Notes: generated by a model from the letters alone, not told the origin. A stretch of 36,957 nucleotides of DNA from Bacteroidota bacterium (GCA_003246455.1 QKAF01000122.1:1-36957), one strand, 5' to 3'. Shown: positions 1-7,632, counted from the stretch's first letter. Translations and numbers: made by a program.

Positions 1-265
1 ATACGGAAAAATCGGAAGAGGAGTGGAGGAGAAAGAGAATGGAGGAGAAAGGGAGGGAGGATGCAGAGGGCACGGAGAAGAGTTTTACCGCGGAGACGCG
101 CGGAGGCGCACAGAGAATTTTGGAGGATGAGCCTTCAGGCTCGTTCGTGGAAGTACGGCTCCTCGCTTGGCGCGTTCCGGGTTCCGACTCGCCCTGATGG
201 CGCGAAGCATCAAAGCCCGTGGCGCTATAACACGAATCACAGCACCTCAATGTCGGAGAACATCT
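1..265. other. Non-coding, purine-rich repeat region
   Basis: I see no credible gene here. The first 115 bases are strongly purine-rich (runs of GGAGGAGAAAG and GGGAGGGAGG) and carry the first copy of a direct repeat that recurs after the osmC-like gene. Bases 255-258 (GGAG) are the probable ribosome-binding site of the gene starting at 266. Short open frames in this stretch have low-complexity, arginine-rich translations typical of chance reading of repeat DNA. Confidence 0.6.
41..115 (+). repeat. Direct repeat copy A (about 75 bp)
   Basis: This segment matches 698-772 at a constant offset of 657 bases. From 41 to 98 only a handful of positions differ; the match then loosens. The core reads GGAGGAGAAAGGGAGGGAGG, then a CAGAGGG block, a CGGAGAAGAGTTTTACC block and a GGAGACGCG/GGAGGCGC tail. 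The two copies bracket the broken osmC-like gene. Confidence 0.8.
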
Positions 266-671
266 ATGTCAACTCTCGAAGCAACGGTAACGATGATCAA
301 CGACCGCATGCAGTATCGAGGCGCGCAGCGCGACAATCCCCCCATTACCATGGATTACATTCCAGGGCTACATGCCGCTGGAGCTTGTGCTCATGAGCCT
401 GGGCACCTGCAGCGGGTCGAGTGTCGCTGCCCTGCTGCGGCGCATGGGAAGAACCGTTTCCGCACTCGACGTGCATGCGTCAGGCGTGCGGCGGGAACAG
501 CATCCGACTTCCTTTGAATCCATCATGCTGCGTTTCGCACTCACCTCCCCGGATGTCGAAGAGGAGGATATGCGGAAGGCCATTCAGCTTTCGGAGGAGT
601 CGATCTGTCCGGTATGGGATATGCTGAAAGGCCGCGTGATTATTACAACCGGATTCGATATTATTCGATGA
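266..671 (+). pseudogene. OsmC/Ohr family protein, frameshifted with a probable small deletion
   Basis: The protein reads in two frames. The N-terminal part (start 266, GGAG ribosome-binding site at 255-258, 'MSTLEATVTM...ITMDYIP') is in one frame to about 364. The rest ('GYMPLELVLMSLGTCSGSS...CPVWDMLKG') is in another frame to the stop at 669-671. Joined, they give a protein of OsmC length (about 135 residues). OsmC/Ohr proteins reduce organic peroxides with two cysteines, and both are present here (GTCSG and ESICPVW). At the junction, the glycine-rich loop I expect from the family between 'DY' and 'GYMPLEL' is short by roughly six residues. A loss of about 17 bases would explain both the missing residues and the frame change. 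A sequencing error is the alternative, but it would not explain the missing residues. Confidence 0.6.
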
Positions 672-813
672 GGCAGGGGGGACGGAAGCCGAGGACCGGA
701 GGAGAAAGGGAGGGAGGAGGCAGAGGGCGCGGAGAAGAGTTTTACCTCGGAGGCGCGGGAGGCGCTGAGGGCTTTTCAGTGACGAGACAGTATTTCATAC
801 AGATGGAGATCGG
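672..813. other. Intergenic region with second repeat copy
   Basis: This gap between the osmC-like gene and the yciI-like gene is mostly occupied by purine-rich repeat copy B (698-772). A GGAG ribosome-binding site for the next gene sits at 805-808. I see no terminator hairpin or gene. Confidence 0.5.
698..772 (+). repeat. Direct repeat copy B (about 75 bp)
   Basis: Second copy of the repeat at 41-115, in the same orientation and lying just after the stop of the osmC-like gene. The tail (CGGAGGCGCGGGAGGCGC) belongs to the same degenerate theme as the short repeats at 2957-2998 and 8054-8081 when those are read on the opposite strand. Confidence 0.8.
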
Positions 814-1089
814 ATGCACTACATTCTTTTCTATACCACGGCGGACGATTACCTCGAACGCCGCACGCAGTTTCGTGCCGAACATCTCGCGTACGCGCAG
901 GCCGCGCATGAACGCGGGGAACTGATCCTCGCCGGTGCGCTGGCCGATCCTTCCGATCGTGCCGTTCTGGTATTCAATTCCGAAACGCCGGCTGTCGCGG
1001 AGGAATTCGCCCGGAATGATGTGTATGTGAAAAACGGTGTCGTCACGGGATGGGAGGTGCGTCCCTGGACCGTGGTCATCGGCGGGTGA
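814..1089 (+). CDS. YciI-like (YCII-related domain) protein
   Basis: A 91-residue protein that looks like a complete single YCII domain. It begins 'MHYILFYTT', carries the family's 'R..HL' segment with its conserved His (RAEHLAYAQ) and an Asp after 'AGALAD', and ends with the usual 'VV..WEVRPW' strand. YCII domains are small ferredoxin-like dimers; some act as hydrolases or dehydrochlorinases, but most have no known substrate. The start is supported by GGAG at 805-808. The next gene begins 5 bases after this stop, so the two are probably cotranscribed. The family call is fairly secure; the biochemical role is not known. Confidence 0.8.
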   Translation: MHYILFYTTADDYLERRTQFRAEHLAYAQAAHERGELILAGALADPSDRAVLVFNSETPAVAEEFARNDVYVKNGVVTGWEVRPWTVVIGG

Positions 1090-1094
1090 CGGTC

Positions 1095-1724
1095 ATGTCC
1101 GAGCCGACACGCGCAGAGCACTGGGAAAAGGTCTACGCGAAAAACGACATGCGTCGGGTCAGCTGGTACCAGGACGAACCTGTCGTCTCGCGTGCGCTGA
1201 TCACTGCGGCAGGTCCCGCCCTCGACGCGCCCATCATCGACGTGGGAGCCGGGACATCACGCCTGGCGGCGGACCTTTTGAATGACGGATATACCGATGT
1301 CACCGTCCTCGACATCTCGGGAGCGGCCCTGGATCTTGCACGGACCGCCCTCGGGCAGTCGGCATCGCGGGTGCGCTGGATTCAGTCCGACGTGACCGCG
1401 TTCGCACCTGTCCGCCGGTATGCACTGTGGCATGACCGTGCCGTCCTGCATTTTCTCACCGGTGAAGCGGATCAGCGAGCGTACGTTTCGGTTCTTCGAC
1501 ATGCCCTGCTGCCCGGAGCGCAGGTGATCATCGGGAGCTTCGCCGTTGATGGACCGAATCGCTGCAGCGGTCTCGACACGATGCAGTACGATGCGGACCG
1601 GCTCCGCTCCGTGCTTGGTGCGGAGTTCTCGCTCCTCGAAGATCGGAACGAATCTCATGCAACCCCTTCAGGAGTCGAACAGCGGTTCTCCTGGTTTCGG
1701 CTGCGGTACTCACCGGCACAATAA
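1095..1724 (+). CDS. Class I SAM-dependent methyltransferase
   Basis: A 209-residue protein with a Rossmann methyltransferase fold. The glycine-rich SAM-binding motif I is 'IIDVGAGTSRLA' (residues 47-58), followed by 'VTVLDIS' with the acidic residue that normally contacts the SAM ribose, then 'WIQSDVTAF' and a motif-IV-like 'ALWHDRAVLHFL'. The N-terminal 'HWEKVYAKND...SWYQ' resembles small methyltransferases of the methyltransf_25/thiopurine-methyltransferase-like group. The ATG at 1095 is preferred over the upstream one at 1050, which would overlap the yciI-like gene and add a basic, non-homologous leader. The substrate cannot be read from the sequence. Confidence 0.85.
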   Translation: MSEPTRAEHWEKVYAKNDMRRVSWYQDEPVVSRALITAAGPALDAPIIDVGAGTSRLAADLLNDGYTDVTVLDISGAALDLARTALGQSASRVRWIQSDVTAFAPVRRYALWHDRAVLHFLTGEADQRAYVSVLRHALLPGAQVIIGSFAVDGPNRCSGLDTMQYDADRLRSVLGAEFSLLEDRNESHATPSGVEQRFSWFRLRYSPAQ

Positions 1725-1736
1725 CAGCAGGGATCA

Positions 1737-2447
1737 ATGCACGAAACAGCGGTGATGGAACGAATGCAGGCGCTCCTCGATGGGTGGTCCGCCGCCGGTG
1801 ACCGGCGGGAGGTATTCCTGCGCTGCTATTCCATGATGACGGCCAACATGCACGGCGGCATCGATCGGGGTGATTTTTCGGATGCCGCGTGGGTTGCGCG
1901 GCTGCTGCACCGCTTCGCGGAGTATTATTTCGAAGCGCTCTCGCAGTGGGAGGCGTCGCCTGCAGTCACGCCCCCGGTCTGGCGGCTGGCGCATCAAAGC
2001 ACGAGACATCCTGATGCCACGGTCTGGCAGCACCTTCTGCTGGGTGTGAACGCGCACATCAACTACGACCTCGTGCTGACCGTGCATGAAATCCTGAAGC
2101 CCGAATGGCCGAAACTTCCACCCGGTGATCGCGACGGCCGGTTCGCGGATTACTGCCGGGTCAACCAGATTATCGCGGACACTATTGACGCGGTGCAGGA
2201 CGACGTGCTTGCGCCCGCGATGCCGGTCAGTGCCATTCTGGACCGCCTGATGGGCCGGCTCGATGAGTACCTGATTTCGCGGCTTATCACCGCATGGCGC
2301 GATCGGACGTGGAGCTTTGCGGTCGAACTGCTGGAAGCCGCGGACGATGAGACGCGGAACGCCATTGTTGCGCGCGTCGAGGACAAGGCCATGAGAATAG
2401 GGTCACAGATCAGTCTGGGTCACGATCTGTCCGCAGAACCACAGTAA
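1737..2447 (+). CDS. DUF5995 family protein
   Basis: A 236-residue, mostly helical, soluble protein with no signal peptide. The segment 'LLGVNAHINYDL' (about residues 101-112) is the hallmark I associate with DUF5995, a family of unknown function with conserved His and Asp residues that could bind a metal. Further family-like segments are 'RCYSMMTANM' near the N-terminus and 'WVARLLHRFAEYYFEAL'. It starts 12 bases after the methyltransferase stop, so it is likely in the same transcript. A shorter start at 1752 (second Met, 'MERMQ') is possible. Function unknown. Confidence 0.65.
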   Translation: MHETAVMERMQALLDGWSAAGDRREVFLRCYSMMTANMHGGIDRGDFSDAAWVARLLHRFAEYYFEALSQWEASPAVTPPVWRLAHQSTRHPDATVWQHLLLGVNAHINYDLVLTVHEILKPEWPKLPPGDRDGRFADYCRVNQIIADTIDAVQDDVLAPAMPVSAILDRLMGRLDEYLISRLITAWRDRTWSFAVELLEAADDETRNAIVARVEDKAMRIGSQISLGHDLSAEPQ

Positions 2448-2460
2448 AGAGGGCACGCCA

Positions 2461-2946
2461 ATGATGATCACGGTCGTCCGTCCCGCTTTTCTCATCCTCG
2501 TTACCGCGATGCTTCTCATGCCATCGTGCGCGGTGGCGCAGGACACGGATGAGGAATATCCTGACGCGAACTTTTTTGTCGGCAGGTATACGCTCATCGG
2601 CAAAATCCTCGAAGGCGATGAAACGTTCATGGGACTGCTGATCCTCAGTGCGGATACGTCCGGACCGAGATCGTTCATGCGCATTCTCGGCGCTGATACC
2701 ACACGCGGTACCTGGGCGATGGAATACGCCATCGGTGCGGAGGTGCGCGTCGTGCGTCTCCGCTGGGAGAGCGAAATGCGGAAGTTCGAATGCACCTATC
2801 AGTGGTGCATGGATTTCGACAGCTACCCTCGATTGTCCGGGCACTGCTACGAAAGCGGGAAAGCCACGGACAGCCCCGGCATGGAGGTCGGCTTCGTCAT
2901 CTGGCCGGACTGGGGAAACGACGGCGACACAAAGCGCGACGAATGA
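2461..2946 (+). CDS. Small secreted hypothetical protein
   Basis: A 161-residue protein that I do not recognise. It has a clear N-terminal signal sequence: a short charged start, a hydrophobic core 'PAFLILVTAMLL', then 'MPSCAVAQD'. Cleavage after 'AVA' by signal peptidase I fits best; 'MPSC' is a poor lipobox, so lipoprotein export is less likely. The mature part is acidic, has three cysteines (FECTYQWC and GHCYE) and ends with a charged tail. It begins 13 bases after the DUF5995 stop with a GAGG ahead of the start, so it probably closes this small operon. Confidence 0.55.
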   Translation: MMITVVRPAFLILVTAMLLMPSCAVAQDTDEEYPDANFFVGRYTLIGKILEGDETFMGLLILSADTSGPRSFMRILGADTTRGTWAMEYAIGAEVRVVRLRWESEMRKFECTYQWCMDFDSYPRLSGHCYESGKATDSPGMEVGFVIWPDWGNDGDTKRDE

Positions 2947-2956
2947 ACGTCAGCGC

Positions 2957-2998
2957 TCGTGTCTTTGCGCCTTCGTGACTTCGTGTTTTGCGGCTCCT
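2957..2998 (-). repeat. Short dispersed repeat at the 3' end of the ammonia-lyase gene
   Basis: On the - strand this reads as a degenerate series of GAAG/GGCGC units (ACGAAGTCACGAAGGCGC, then AAAGACACGAG). It fills most of the 56-base gap between two convergent genes and lies just past the stop of the - strand gene. It shares its theme with 8054-8081 and with the tails of the repeats at 41-115 and 698-772. Confidence 0.5.
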
Positions 2999-3002
2999 CG
3001 GA

Positions 3003-4517
3003 TCACTCCGACAGATTCAGTACTTCATCGAGGATCTCACCCGAACGGACTACTTCCTGCATCTTCGTGTGGTCGGGGTAGAGCGGACGGTCGACGTCGA
3101 GATGGTCGACGTGACGGCGTACGACCTCGCGTGCCTTCTGCACACCCGCACCGTTTTTGAAATCGCGGAAATCGAGTGCCTGCGCGGCAGCGATGAATTC
3201 TATTCCGAGGACGCCGTTCGCGTTATCGAGGATCTGCCTGTTCTTGATGGCCGTGTTCATCCCCATGGAGACGAAGTCCTCCTGGTCCGCTGCGGCCGGA
3301 ATCGACTGTATCGACGCCGGCACCGAGAGGATGCGCTGTTCGACGATGAGGGAATCCGCGGTGTACTGGCTGAGCATGTGTCCCGAGAACATTCCAGCCC
3401 CTTTGGTGAGGAAGGCCGGCAGTCCGACACTGAGAGCGGGATTGAGCAGGCGATTGAGCCGGCGTTCGGAGAGGACGCTGACCATGGTGATCGCGGCACC
3501 GGCCATGTCCATCGGCAGCGCGACCGGGCTTCCCTGGAAATTTGCTCCCGTGAGCGTCAGGTTCTCCTCGGGCAGGAATATGGGATTGTCGCCCACACCG
3601 TTCAGTTCGATTTCCACCTGCACCTTCGCATGCGCGATCGCATCATGCGCCGTCCCGATCACCTGCGGAGTGGAGCGCATCGAATATGCGTCCTGGACTT
3701 TCACCTTCATTTTTCCGGTCTGCAGGTCGCTGCCCTTGATATGGGATGCGATCGCGCGGGCGCTGCGGACGGCGCCGCTGAATCCGCGCAGCTGGTGGAG
3801 CCGTTCGTCGTAGGGTTTCAGATTCGCCAGAAGCGCCTCGAGGGACATTGCGGCCGCGATCTCCGCCTGCATGAGCCATCGATCCATGTCGTAAAGGTGA
3901 ATCGCGCTCATCGCGGTCAGGAGGTTCGACCCGTTGATCGTCGCGAGTCCGTCACGCGCCTGGAGTCCGGGGATCGGGATTCCGGCAGCTTCCATGGCCT
4001 TGCGGGCCGGCATGCGCTCGCCGTTGTACCACGCCTCGCCTTCCCCCATCATCAGCAGTGCGACCTGCGACATCGGTGCGAGATCGCCGCAGGCGCCGAC
4101 GGAACCCTTCTGGCAGACCACCGGCGTGACGCCTTTATTCAGCAGCTCGACAAGCGTGAGGGTGATTTCCGGGCGGCAGCCGGAATTCCCGTGGGCGTGC
4201 ACGTTGATGCGTCCGGCCATGGCGCCGCGGACATATTCGACAGGTGCCGGATCGCCGATACCGGCCGAGTGATTGTAGATGAGATATTTCTGGAACTCGG
4301 ACACCTGCTCGTCGGTGAGCACGACTTCCGAAAACTCGCCGATCCCGGTGTTGATGCCGTACATGATCTCATGCGCGGCGATCTTCTTCTCCAGCATGGC
4401 GCGGCAGATCTTGATGCGCTCCAGTGCCTCGGGATGCAGTTCCACAGTTTCACGATGGCGTGCGATGCGCACCAGTTTTTCCACGGTCAGGCTCGCGCCG
4501 TCCAGCACAATCGACAT
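3003..4517 (-). CDS. hutH: Histidine (aromatic amino acid) ammonia-lyase with Ala-Cys-Gly cofactor triad
   Basis: A 504-residue MIO-dependent lyase that would remove ammonia from an aromatic amino acid, most likely histidine to urocanate. The start at 4517 has a GGAGG seven to eleven bases upstream, and with it the numbering falls in step with the Pseudomonas putida enzyme. Active-site residues known there appear at the same or nearly the same places: Tyr53, His83, Asn195 (NGSN), Tyr278 and Arg281 (DAYSMRS), Phe327 (ANFQG) and Glu413. The cofactor triad, normally Ala-Ser-Gly, is Ala142-Cys143-Gly144 (GSVGACGDLAP); the codon at 4089-4091 is clearly TGC. The residue before His83 is Asn rather than the usual Ser. 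No hutU, hutI or hutG lies nearby, so a role in histidine degradation is inferred from residues alone. A phenylalanine- or tyrosine-acting lyase is less likely. Confidence 0.85.
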   Translation of the reverse strand: MSIVLDGASLTVEKLVRIARHRETVELHPEALERIKICRAMLEKKIAAHEIMYGINTGIGEFSEVVLTDEQVSEFQKYLIYNHSAGIGDPAPVEYVRGAMAGRINVHAHGNSGCRPEITLTLVELLNKGVTPVVCQKGSVGACGDLAPMSQVALLMMGEGEAWYNGERMPARKAMEAAGIPIPGLQARDGLATINGSNLLTAMSAIHLYDMDRWLMQAEIAAAMSLEALLANLKPYDERLHQLRGFSGAVRSARAIASHIKGSDLQTGKMKVKVQDAYSMRSTPQVIGTAHDAIAHAKVQVEIELNGVGDNPIFLPEENLTLTGANFQGSPVALPMDMAGAAITMVSVLSERRLNRLLNPALSVGLPAFLTKGAGMFSGHMLSQYTADSLIVEQRILSVPASIQSIPAAADQEDFVSMGMNTAIKNRQILDNANGVLGIEFIAAAQALDFRDFKNGAGVQKAREVVRRHVDHLDVDRPLYPDHTKMQEVVRSGEILDEVLNLSE

Positions 4518-4622
4518 AGGTCCTCCGGTTTCACAATAAATACAGCGCAGTAACATAGCGTTTTATCGGGAATGCGCGCAACCGGAAGCCTGTTCGGAGC
4601 CTTTCGCATACTGCTGAACGCA

Positions 4623-4649
4623 AAAGGCCCTCCGAGTCAGAGGGCCTTT
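4623..4649 (-). terminator. Rho-independent terminator after the T9SS cargo gene
   Basis: A perfect 10-bp stem (AAAGGCCCTC at 4623-4632 pairing with GAGGGCCTTT at 4640-4649) with a 7-base loop, lying 32 bases past the stop of the 4681-7632 gene. The A/T ends of the stem give short U-runs on both strands, so it may work in both directions. It separates the cargo gene from the ammonia-lyase gene, which therefore needs its own promoter in 4518-4622. Confidence 0.8.
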
Positions 4650-4680
4650 GCGTTTCGTTTGATCCGCCTGCGGTGTCCGG

Positions 4681-7632
4681 TCAGGGAAGGAAGTGCAGCA
4701 TGCGCGTCATGCGCCGGCCGCCTGCATTCAGCACGCACAGATACTGACCGGGGCGCAGTTGCAGCGATGCCGGGTCAAATCGATGCGTGTAGCTGCCGGC
4801 AGGCAGCGCTTCATCGATGAGCGTCGCGACCTCGCTTCCGAGAAGGTCGTACACGCGCAGGGAAACCGGTGCATCAACGGGAAGCTCGTACTGTATCGTC
4901 GTAACGCCGTTGAAGGGGTTCGGGTAATTCTGTGCGAGGCGGAAGTCCGGGGCAGCCAGACGCAGCACTGCCACGCTCGAGTACGCGGTTGTGCCGTCCC
5001 GGTCGATCTGCCTGAGACGGTAGTAGATCACCGGCAGGAGGGCGTCGATGCCGGCGTCCGTGAATGCGTACTGTTTCGGGGAGGCGCTTGTACCGTGGCC
5101 CGGGACGAAGCCTGCATGTTCCCAGATGGCGCCGTCGCTGCTGCGCTCGATATCGAAGCCGAAGTTGTTCAGCTCCGTAACGGTTTTCCACTGCAGCACG
5201 GCATCCGCACCGCGAAGGCGCACCGAGAAGGAGGTCAGTTCCACGGGCAGGGCGCCCGCGTTTCCGATCGCAATGGGGGATCCGACATCGATGCCGGACA
5301 TCGTAACCGAATATGTGCCGTCAAGGTTGTCGGTGAATGTCGCCGGGGCAGACTCCCATGCCGTGCCGTTCCAGCGGCCGAGGAAAAGCGAACTTGTACG
5401 GCTGAATCCCGACGCTTCATCCGTGTTCGTCCACTGTAAGCTTACGCTCAGGTCGCTTTCACCCGGTATTCCTTCGACGATGGTCCACTGGCGGTCGACG
5501 ACAGCAGTGCTGTACGGCTGATTGTCAAAGCCTTCGCGTACGCTCATCGAAATGGCGTCCGCCGTGCCTGTATTGACGATCGTTGCAGGATTGTAGCTGG
5601 TCGTGGAGGGACCGATGGGGAAGACGACCATGGACGATCCGACACCGTCCCTCGTGAGCATGCCGGCACCGTCGGTGACGACATAGGTGGCGGCGCCGAA
5701 CCCGGTGAGCATCGAGGTCGCGGACAGGGTGAGGTCGTTCGCGCCGAGTACGATCTTTCCGACGGTGAAGCTGGCGAAATTGAGGTTGCCGTTCACCACT
5801 GCTGCACGATCCAGGCTGACCGTCCCGTCCGATTTGTTGATGGTCAGATTATTGAAGACCGTCGGGGAGGTCCCCCCAAGTGTCTGGTAGCCGGTACCGA
5901 GAAATGTGACCGTGCCGGCGCCGGGGGTGAACAGCGCATTGTTCGTCCAGTTGCCCGATACGATGATGTTCGCGTTTGCCGATATGGCGCTGCCGCCGAA
6001 GGTCAGGTCATTGAAGGCCGTCGCCTGGCTCCCGCCGATGGTCTGGGATGTCCCGTTGAAGGTGACGAGGTAGGTGGAAGGGGTAAAGGTGCCGTTGTTG
6101 GTCCAGTTGCCATCCACACGGATGTTCGCGGCCGCCACAGTGGTGCTGCCGCTGCCGATGGTCAGATCATTGAAGGTGGTCACCTGGCTGCCGCCGATCG
6201 ACTGCGCGGAACCGTTGAAGGTCACGAGATAATTCGCGGGGATGAAGGTCCCGTGATTGGTCCAGTTTCCGCTCACGCTGATGTTCGCCGCCGCGGTCGT
6301 GCTGCTGGTGCCGTTGATCGTCAGGTCGTTGAAGGCGGTCGCCATGCTGCCGCCGATGGACTGCGTCGCACCGTTCATTGTGACGACAAAGCTCGCGGGG
6401 ATGAACCCGCCGTCGTTGACCCAGTTTCCCTCGAGGAGGATGCTCGCCGCTGCGGTGAGGCTGCTGCCGCTGCTGATGGTCAGGTCGTTGAAGGTGGTCG
6501 CCTGGCTGCCGCCGACGGTCTGCGTCGTTCCGTTGAATGTGACGCCATATGTCGCGGGAGCGAACGTTCCGTTGTTGGTCCAGCTGCCCGCCACAGAGAT
6601 ATCCGCTGCCGCGGTCGCAGTGCTGCCGCTGCCGATGGTCATATTATTGAATGTCGTCGCCTGCGTGCCGCCGATGGTCTGTGACGTGCCGTTGAAGGTG
6701 GCCCCGTAGGTCGCGGGTGCGAACGTTCCGTTGTTGGTCCAGTTGCCTGCCACCGAGATACCCGCGGCTGCGGTCGTTGTGCTGCCGCTGCCGATGGTTA
6801 CATTATTGAATGTCGTCGCCTGGCTGCCGCCGATCGTCTGTGACGTCCCGTTGAAGGCGACCCCGTAGATCGCGGGGGCGAACGTTCCGTTGTTGGTCCA
6901 GCTGCCTGCCACAGAAATATCCGCTGCCGCGGTCGCAGTGCTGCCGCTGCCGATGGTTACGTTATTGAACGTCGTCGGCTGGCTGCCGCCGATGGACTGC
7001 GTCGTGCCGTCGAAGGTTACCGCATAGCTGCCGGGAATGAACCCGCTGTTGTTCGTCCAGTTGCCGCTGACGGAGATGCCGCAGGTGGCAGTCGTGGAAC
7101 CGTTGAGGACGAGATGATGAAACGCGGTCATGCCCGTCGGCAGGCTGTTGGTGCCGGTGAGGATGACCGTTCCCGTTCCGGGTGTCCATGTGCCGAGCGC
7201 GACCACCCGGAAGCTCTGTGCGGACAGCATCCCGCCGGCGCTCATGTTAATGGTGCCGACCGTCGTATATCCGCTCTTGACCGCGCCGAGAGTGATCGTC
7301 CCGCCCACCGTCAGCGAACTACCGGCGCCGCCAAACAGGATTTCCGCGGAGAAGTTCGCCGCCGCGCGCACGTCGCCGATCGTCAGGTCCGCGCATGCGG
7401 CGGTGACACCGGCGGGAATGGTCACGGTGCTGCCGAATGAAATGATGACAATATCCCCCGCAGCAGGCACCCCGGTCCCCCCCCATGTCTGGGCGACGTT
7501 CCACGGTCCGCTCTGCTTGCTCGCGTAGGTTGCGGCACGAACCGGTGTGTGATAGAGAAGCCCGCCGAGGAGGGCAATGAGGATCGCGGCACGCATGCCG
7601 CGCCGGGCAAATGTTGTCGTGGTTGATGTCAT
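4681..7632 (-). CDS. Secreted tandem-repeat protein with T9SS C-terminal sorting domain
   Basis: A 983-residue exported protein. Residues 1-33 form a signal peptide (RRGMRAAILIALLGGLLYHTPVRA). Residues 40-85 ('SGPWNVAQTW...GDIVIIS') resemble the start of surface proteins with parallel beta-helix-like folds. Residues 170-591 are eight tandem units of 53 residues (the first is 51), each with 'FN.LTI', 'VSGNWTNNGTF.P' and 'VTFNGT.Q.IGGSQAT' segments. A linker with 'LPVELTSF' leads into an FN3-like module (WKTVTELNNFGFDIERSSD). The last 85 residues, from 'LAQNYPNPFN', form a type A T9SS sorting domain that is removed on export while the protein is anchored or released. The gene is likely monocistronic, with a terminator at 4623-4649. 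It is probably a surface adhesin or matrix protein; the ligand is unknown. Confidence 0.85.
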   Translation of the reverse strand: MTSTTTTFARRGMRAAILIALLGGLLYHTPVRAATYASKQSGPWNVAQTWGGTGVPAAGDIVIISFGSTVTIPAGVTAACADLTIGDVRAAANFSAEILFGGAGSSLTVGGTITLGAVKSGYTTVGTINMSAGGMLSAQSFRVVALGTWTPGTGTVILTGTNSLPTGMTAFHHLVLNGSTTATCGISVSGNWTNNSGFIPGSYAVTFDGTTQSIGGSQPTTFNNVTIGSGSTATAAADISVAGSWTNNGTFAPAIYGVAFNGTSQTIGGSQATTFNNVTIGSGSTTTAAAGISVAGNWTNNGTFAPATYGATFNGTSQTIGGTQATTFNNMTIGSGSTATAAADISVAGSWTNNGTFAPATYGVTFNGTTQTVGGSQATTFNDLTISSGSSLTAAASILLEGNWVNDGGFIPASFVVTMNGATQSIGGSMATAFNDLTINGTSSTTAAANISVSGNWTNHGTFIPANYLVTFNGSAQSIGGSQVTTFNDLTIGSGSTTVAAANIRVDGNWTNNGTFTPSTYLVTFNGTSQTIGGSQATAFNDLTFGGSAISANANIIVSGNWTNNALFTPGAGTVTFLGTGYQTLGGTSPTVFNNLTINKSDGTVSLDRAAVVNGNLNFASFTVGKIVLGANDLTLSATSMLTGFGAATYVVTDGAGMLTRDGVGSSMVVFPIGPSTTSYNPATIVNTGTADAISMSVREGFDNQPYSTAVVDRQWTIVEGIPGESDLSVSLQWTNTDEASGFSRTSSLFLGRWNGTAWESAPATFTDNLDGTYSVTMSGIDVGSPIAIGNAGALPVELTSFSVRLRGADAVLQWKTVTELNNFGFDIERSSDGAIWEHAGFVPGHGTSASPKQYAFTDAGIDALLPVIYYRLRQIDRDGTTAYSSVAVLRLAAPDFRLAQNYPNPFNGVTTIQYELPVDAPVSLRVYDLLGSEVATLIDEALPAGSYTHRFDPASLQLRPGQYLCVLNAGGRRMTRMLHFLP
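5860..7125 (-). repeat. Eight tandem 159-bp repeats inside the T9SS cargo gene
   Basis: The coding units are 53 residues (159 bp; the first 153 bp) laid head to tail. Units 2, 3 and 4 (roughly 6490-6970) are also very close at DNA level, sharing long blocks such as CGTTCCGTTGTTGGTCCAG and GTGCTGCCGCTGCCGATGGT. Units 5 to 8 are more diverged. The pattern suggests recent duplication at the N-terminal side of the array and older units toward the C-terminus. Confidence 0.9.

Noticed and set aside
61-396. Open frames over the purine-rich repeat at the window start and at 614-925.
   Set aside because: The translations follow the repeat DNA and are Arg/Gly-rich, and they conflict with the better-supported OsmC and YciI frames.
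3003-4517. Naming the lyase a phenylalanine or tyrosine ammonia-lyase.
   Set aside because: The position that separates these groups carries His83 as in histidine lyases, and the other histidine-lyase residues fit. Substrate remains unproven.
2988-4553. 521-codon open frame antisense to the ammonia-lyase.
   Set aside because: It lies almost exactly opposite the lyase gene, is rich in His, Arg and Asp, and has no signal or domain.
5860-7125. Regularly spaced repeats that might suggest a CRISPR array.
   Set aside because: The units are 159 bp, in frame, adjacent without spacers, and code for a 53-residue protein repeat.
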